Program-made: the position numbers and the translations under genes | Shown here: piece after piece, positions 8,128 to 11,458 of the stretch | Numbering within the stretch: the stretch's first letter is position 1 | Layout of the letters: every line of letters starts with the position of its first letter | The notes under the pieces: model-generated | What the model was told of the DNA's origin: nothing | Databases searched by the model: none | The model's input: only the letters and a program-made list of their open reading frames with translations | Assembly (NCBI GenBank): GCA_964499865.1 | Contig: CAZCPY010000099.1 | Location: 1 to 11,458 of the forward strand | DNA: 11,458 bases | Direction: 5' to 3' | Source: JANOGU01 sp964499865 | GTDB taxonomy: Bacteria; Pseudomonadota; Alphaproteobacteria; Rhodobacterales; Rhodobacteraceae

Positions 8128-9072
8128 GTGCGCGACCTGACGGTTCCCGGCGAACGCCATCCGGAGAAGGCCCACCGCCCCGACCAGGCGCAGCCGAAGA
8201 AACCCGCGTGGATCCGAGTCAAGGCGCCGACGTCGGAAGGCTACCGCAGGACGCGCGACATCCTGCGCGACCAGAAGCTGGTGACCGTCTGCGAGGAGGC
8301 GGGCTGTCCGAACGTGGGCGAATGCTGGTCGCAGGGCCACGCCACGATGATGATCATGGGCGAGATCTGCACCCGCGGCTGCACCTTCTGCAACGTGGCG
8401 ACCGGCAGGCCCCGGACGCTGGATGCCTTCGAGCCCGGCCGCGTGGCCCATGCGGTGGCGCAGCTCGGGCTGAGCCACGTCGTCGTCACCTCCGTCGACC
8501 GGGACGACCTGGCCGACGGCGGGGCCGCGCATTTCGCCCAGACGATCCGCGCCATCCGTCATCGCGCGCCCGCCACCACGATCGAGGTGCTGGTGCCCGA
8601 CTTTCTCAAATGCGGCCCGGAAGCGCTTGAAGCGGTGGTGGAAGCCCGCCCCGACGTGTTCAACCACAACCTCGAGACGGTGCCCGGCCTCTACCCCGAG
8701 GTGCGCCCCGGCGCGCGCTATTTCCACTCCCTGCGGCTGCTGCAACGGGTCAAGGAGCTTGATCCGGGCATGTTCACCAAGTCGGGGATCATGGTGGGCC
8801 TGGGCGAGGACCGGCAGGCGGTCCTGCAGGTGATGGACGACATGCGCGCGGCGGATGTCGATTTCCTGACCGTCGGCCAGTACCTGCAACCGACGCCCAA
8901 GCACCACCGGCTGGACCGCTTCGTCACCCCCGAGGAATTCGCGTCCTACGAACAGGCCGCCCGCGGCAAGGGGTTCCTGATGGTCTCGGCCACGCCGCTG
9001 ACGCGGTCGTCCTATCATGCGGGCGACGACTTCGCCCGCCTCCGGGCCGCGCGGGCCGCCCGACGCCCCTGA
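8128..9072 (+). CDS. lipA: Lipoyl synthase (radical SAM)
   Basis: Inserts two sulfur atoms into octanoyl groups on lipoyl domains (pyruvate and 2-oxoglutarate dehydrogenases, glycine cleavage H protein); cytosolic. 314 residues. The auxiliary 4Fe-4S cluster motif is Cys55, Cys60, Cys66 (CEEAGCPNVGEC). The radical SAM cluster motif is Cys81, Cys85, Cys88 (CTRGCTFC). The C-terminal RSSYH at 293-297 supplies the serine ligand of the auxiliary cluster. The start is GTG at 8128, with AGGGGGG just upstream; it gives MRDLTVPGERHPEKAHRPDQ, which matches the N-terminus known for this group, and no ATG fits. Typical KAPTSEGYRRTRDI and QYLQPTPKHH blocks are present. It has its own promoter and is divergent from katG; no lipB is adjacent. 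Confidence 0.97.
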   Translation: MRDLTVPGERHPEKAHRPDQAQPKKPAWIRVKAPTSEGYRRTRDILRDQKLVTVCEEAGCPNVGECWSQGHATMMIMGEICTRGCTFCNVATGRPRTLDAFEPGRVAHAVAQLGLSHVVVTSVDRDDLADGGAAHFAQTIRAIRHRAPATTIEVLVPDFLKCGPEALEAVVEARPDVFNHNLETVPGLYPEVRPGARYFHSLRLLQRVKELDPGMFTKSGIMVGLGEDRQAVLQVMDDMRAADVDFLTVGQYLQPTPKHHRLDRFVTPEEFASYEQAARGKGFLMVSATPLTRSSYHAGDDFARLRAARAARRP

Positions 9073-9087
9073 CTGCCCGTCGCCCGC

Positions 9088-9133
9088 TTCATCTTGGCCG
9101 AAATACCCCGGGGGTGCGGGGGCCGGCCCCCGC
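9088..9133. repeat. Rhodobacterales-type intergenic repeat with palindromic GC end
   Basis: TTCATCTTGGCCGAAATACC followed by CCGGGGG, then an 18-base perfect palindrome (9116-9133: GCGGGGGCC and its complement). I recall closely similar TTCATCTT-GCC-AAATA-CCGGGGG segments, followed by G-run/C-run hairpins, between many genes of Rhodobacteraceae. It lies 15 bases after the lipA stop, where it can serve as transcription terminator. Only one copy is in the window, so its repeat nature rests on memory. Confidence 0.5.
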
Positions 9134-9149
9134 CTCCGCCCCCGTCACC

Positions 9150-9178
9150 TTGACCGCCCTGCGGGCCTCTGGCACTGG
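9150..9178 (+). promoter_or_regulatory. Weak candidate promoter of argS
   Basis: TTGACC at 9150-9155 is a good -35 (one base off). At 17 bases distance CACTGG (9173-9178) is a poor -10. It lies behind the hairpin that follows lipA and just before the argS ribosome-binding site, where a promoter is expected. Confidence 0.27.
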
Positions 9179-9203
9179 CTGACCCCATCACAGGGGATGG
9201 ACC

Positions 9204-10946
9204 ATGAACCTCTTCAACGACATCCGCGCGGCGGTGGTGGCCGAGATCGCGGCGATGGCGCAGGCGGGGGAACTGCCGCAGGGCCTGCCTGTGGACGGCA
9301 TCTCGGTCGAGCCCCCGCGCGAGGCGGGCCATGGCGACATGGCGACCAATGCGGCCATGGTGCTGGCCAAGCCCGCGGGCCTGCCGCCGCGCCAGATCGC
9401 CGAGGCGCTGGCCGCGGGCCTGCTGGCCGATCCCCGCATCCTCGAGGCCGCGGTGGCGGGCCCCGGTTTCCTGAACATCCGGCTCAAGCCCGAGGTCTGG
9501 CAGGCGCATGTCCCGGCGGTGCTGCGGGCCGGGGCGGACTACGGCCGCTCGACGCTGGGGCAGGGCGCGCGGGTGAACGTGGAATTCGTCTCCGCCAACC
9601 CCACGGGCCCGATGCATGTGGGCCATGTGCGCGGCGCCGTGGTGGGGGATGCGCTGGCGCGCCTCTTGGCCTTCGCGGGCTGGCAGGTGACACGCGAATA
9701 CTACATCAACGACGGCGGCGCGCAGGTCGACGTGCTGGCGCGGTCGGCCTACGAGCGCTACCGCGAGGCGCACGGCCTGTCGCCCGAGATCGCCGAGGGG
9801 CTCTATCCCGGCGACTATCTGATCGAGGTGGGCCAGGCGCTCAAGGCGCGCTTTGGCGCAAGCCTGCTGGACCGCGCCGAGCAGGACTGGCTGGCCGAGG
9901 TGCGCGCCTTCGCCATCGACGCGATGATGGCGATGATCCGCGCCGACCTCGCGGCGCTCGGCGTCGGCATGGATGTCTATTCATCGGAAAAGGCGCTCTA
10001 CGGCACCGGCAAGATCGAGGCCGCGATCGCCCGGCTGCGCGCGCTCGGCCTGATCTACGAGGGCGTGCTGGAGCCCCCCAAGGGCAAGACCCCCGAGGAC
10101 TGGGAGGCGCGCGAGCAGACGCTGTTCCGCTCCACCGCCTTCGGCGACGACGTCGACCGGCCGGTGCAGAAGTCGGACGGCGGCTGGACCTACTTCGCCC
10201 CCGACATCGCCTACCACTTCGACAAGGTGGAACGCGGGTTCGCGAGCCTCATCAACATCTTCGGCGCCGATCACGGGGGCTATGTGAAGCGCCTCAAGGC
10301 CGTGGTCTGGGCGCTGTCGGAAAACCGCGTGACGCTGGACATCAAGCTGATCCAGCTGGTCAGGCTGTTCAAGGGCGGCCAGCCGTTCAAGATGAGCAAA
10401 CGCGCGGGCACCTTCGTCACCCTGCGCGACGTGGTGGAACAGGCGGGGGCGGATGTCACCCGCTTCATCATGCTGACGCGCAAGAACGACGTGGCGCTGG
10501 ACTTCGACTTCGACCGCGTGCTGGAGCAGTCGAAGGACAACCCGGTCTTCTACGTGCAGTATGCCCATGCCCGCATCCGGTCCGTGCTGCGCAAGGCGGC
10601 GGAGCTTCAGGCGGTGGACGATGCCGCGCTGGCGCGCGCCGACATGGGCCGCCTCGACCACCCGGCGGAACTGGCGCTGATCCGCAAGATCGCCGAATGG
10701 CCCCGCCTGGTCGAGATCGCCGCCCGGTCGAACGAGCCGCACCGGGTCGCCTTCTACCTCTACGAACTCGCCTCGGACCTGCATGCCCTGTGGAACCGCG
10801 GCAACGACGAACCCGCCCTGCGCTTTGTCCAGGAGGGCGATGCCGCCACAACGGCGACGAAAATCGCGCTTGCGCGTGCCACCGGCGTTGCGTTGGCCCG
10901 CGGGCTTGATATCCTTGGCGTCAGCCCGGCAGAGGAGATGCGCTAG
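9204..10946 (+). CDS. argS: Arginyl-tRNA synthetase
   Basis: Charges tRNA-Arg with arginine using ATP; cytosolic class I enzyme. 580 residues, usual for the family. The N-terminal Add-1 domain (1-110) holds EAGHGDMATNAAMVLAK. The HIGH signature is HVGH at 138-141 within SANPTGPMHVGHVRGAVVGD. The KMSKS loop is KMSKR at 396-400 (FKMSKRAGTFVTLRD). The helical anticodon-binding DALR domain closes the protein (FYVQYAHARIRSVLR, then SDLHALWNRGNDEP). ATG at 9204 follows AGGGGA at 9192-9197; stop is TAG. The next gene begins 65 bases later on the same strand, so both are probably one transcript. Confidence 0.97.
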   Translation: MNLFNDIRAAVVAEIAAMAQAGELPQGLPVDGISVEPPREAGHGDMATNAAMVLAKPAGLPPRQIAEALAAGLLADPRILEAAVAGPGFLNIRLKPEVWQAHVPAVLRAGADYGRSTLGQGARVNVEFVSANPTGPMHVGHVRGAVVGDALARLLAFAGWQVTREYYINDGGAQVDVLARSAYERYREAHGLSPEIAEGLYPGDYLIEVGQALKARFGASLLDRAEQDWLAEVRAFAIDAMMAMIRADLAALGVGMDVYSSEKALYGTGKIEAAIARLRALGLIYEGVLEPPKGKTPEDWEAREQTLFRSTAFGDDVDRPVQKSDGGWTYFAPDIAYHFDKVERGFASLINIFGADHGGYVKRLKAVVWALSENRVTLDIKLIQLVRLFKGGQPFKMSKRAGTFVTLRDVVEQAGADVTRFIMLTRKNDVALDFDFDRVLEQSKDNPVFYVQYAHARIRSVLRKAAELQAVDDAALARADMGRLDHPAELALIRKIAEWPRLVEIAARSNEPHRVAFYLYELASDLHALWNRGNDEPALRFVQEGDAATTATKIALARATGVALARGLDILGVSPAEEMR

Positions 10947-10980
10947 ACGCGCCTTGCCGGGACAAGAGGCAGCATCACGA

Positions 10981-10996
10981 CGGGGGCCAACCCCCG
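10981..10996 (+). other. Short hairpin between argS and the SPOR-like gene
   Basis: CGGGGG (10981-10986) pairs with CCCCCG (10991-10996) across a CCAA loop, five bases before the GGAG of the next gene. There is no T-run. It could reduce read-through or affect access to the downstream ribosome-binding site. The stem is short and pure G/C, so chance is possible. Confidence 0.3.
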
Positions 10997-11011
10997 CGGG
11001 CGGAGCAGGAC

Positions 11012-11458
11012 ATGGCACACTTGGGCGACATTGCGCAGGCGCGCGGTGCGGGCACGGCGCAGCTTGCGCACATGGCAGGGGCGGCGCTGTCGGGGGCGCT
11101 CGTCCTCGGGCTGGCCGTCTGGGGCTACAATCTGGCCGTGCGCGACGTGACCGGCGTGCCGGTCGTGCGCGCGATGGAGGGGCCGATGCGGGTGGCCCCC
11201 GACGCCCCCGGCGGCACGGTCGCGCCGCATCAGGGCCTGTCGGTCAACGCCGTCACGGCGTCGGGCACGGCGGCGGGGCCCGCCGACACGCTGGTGCTTG
11301 CGCCCGCGCCGATCGACCTCGCCGAGGACGACATGGCCGGAAGCACCGCCGCGCCTGTCGCCCCCGTCTCGGGCCGCAGCGAAGGCGCGCCGGGTCTGAT
11401 CGTCGATCCCGAACCGGTCAGCAGCGCGATCGACCTCGCCGTCGCCGCGGCGCTGGCC
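11012..11458 (+). CDS. Membrane-anchored protein, probably SPOR-domain protein (3' end missing)
   Basis: Open frame from ATG 11012 to the window edge, 149 codons without stop. GGAG at 11002-11005 supports the start. Residues 1-21 are cytoplasmic; about 22-43 (AGAALSGALVLGLAVWGYNL) form one transmembrane helix. The motif VRDVTGVPVVRAMEGPMRVA directly after it, then an Ala/Pro-rich linker with repeated acidic patches, recalls the proteins found behind argS in Rhodobacteraceae that end in a SPOR (peptidoglycan-binding, division-septum) domain. That domain would lie beyond the edge and is not seen. Topology is inferred as type II: N-terminus in the cytoplasm, long periplasmic tail. It probably follows argS in one transcript; genes for nagZ and scpAB often come next in this group. 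Confidence 0.7.
   Translation, partial: MAHLGDIAQARGAGTAQLAHMAGAALSGALVLGLAVWGYNLAVRDVTGVPVVRAMEGPMRVAPDAPGGTVAPHQGLSVNAVTASGTAAGPADTLVLAPAPIDLAEDDMAGSTAAPVAPVSGRSEGAPGLIVDPEPVSSAIDLAVAAALA

Noticed and set aside
7839..8222. Upstream extension of katG
   Set aside because: GGAGG sits before the ATG at 7838, and the extension would overlap lipA.

Overview
The window looks like chromosomal DNA of a very GC-rich alphaproteobacterium of the Rhodobacterales (Rhodobacteraceae/Paracoccaceae). Grounds: heavy G/C third positions in every core gene; a divergent pair of proteins I recognise as the DUF6477 and DUF6456 families, which I know from this order; LipA and argS/SPOR neighbours of the type seen there; and an intergenic repeat that I recall from the same group. 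Species cannot be fixed from the sequence.

Layout. Positions 1-506 are visibly poorer in GC and look like the edge of an integrated element beside the 3' end of guaA. They hold the first 53 codons of a P4-type tyrosine integrase (minus strand, start at 212). At 53 it is cut by what looks like the end of an IS21-family insertion sequence that runs off the left edge. Behind the integrase start (213-506) lies a non-coding stretch with repeated AC-CGTCAC boxes and a 12-bp inverted repeat, as expected for arm-type integrase sites. guaA (507-2069, minus) follows. Its last codons are the probable attachment region, and its protein ends in IELE instead of the usual IEWE.

From 2323 a corrinoid-dependent methyltransferase of the MttB superfamily (non-pyrrolysine type) is read divergently from guaA, with a 10-bp inverted repeat in the gap. 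It ends at a strong hairpin. Next come the divergent pair DUF6477 (3950-4237, minus, TTG start) and DUF6456 with an N-terminal helix-turn-helix (4386-5564, plus), sharing an A/T-rich promoter gap. DUF6456 converges on katG (5631-7838, minus) across a large GC hairpin. katG is divergent from lipA (8128-9072, plus, GTG start). After a Rhodobacterales-type intergenic repeat comes argS (9204-10946, plus), then the start of a membrane-anchored protein (11012 to the right edge) that resembles the SPOR-domain protein often found behind argS.

The genes serve purine synthesis (guaA), one-carbon/methylamine chemistry (MttB family), peroxide defence (katG), cofactor synthesis (lipA), translation (argS) and cell envelope (SPOR-like). 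They do not form one pathway. The most unusual part is the left edge: an integrative element at guaA whose integrase has been broken by a second mobile element.
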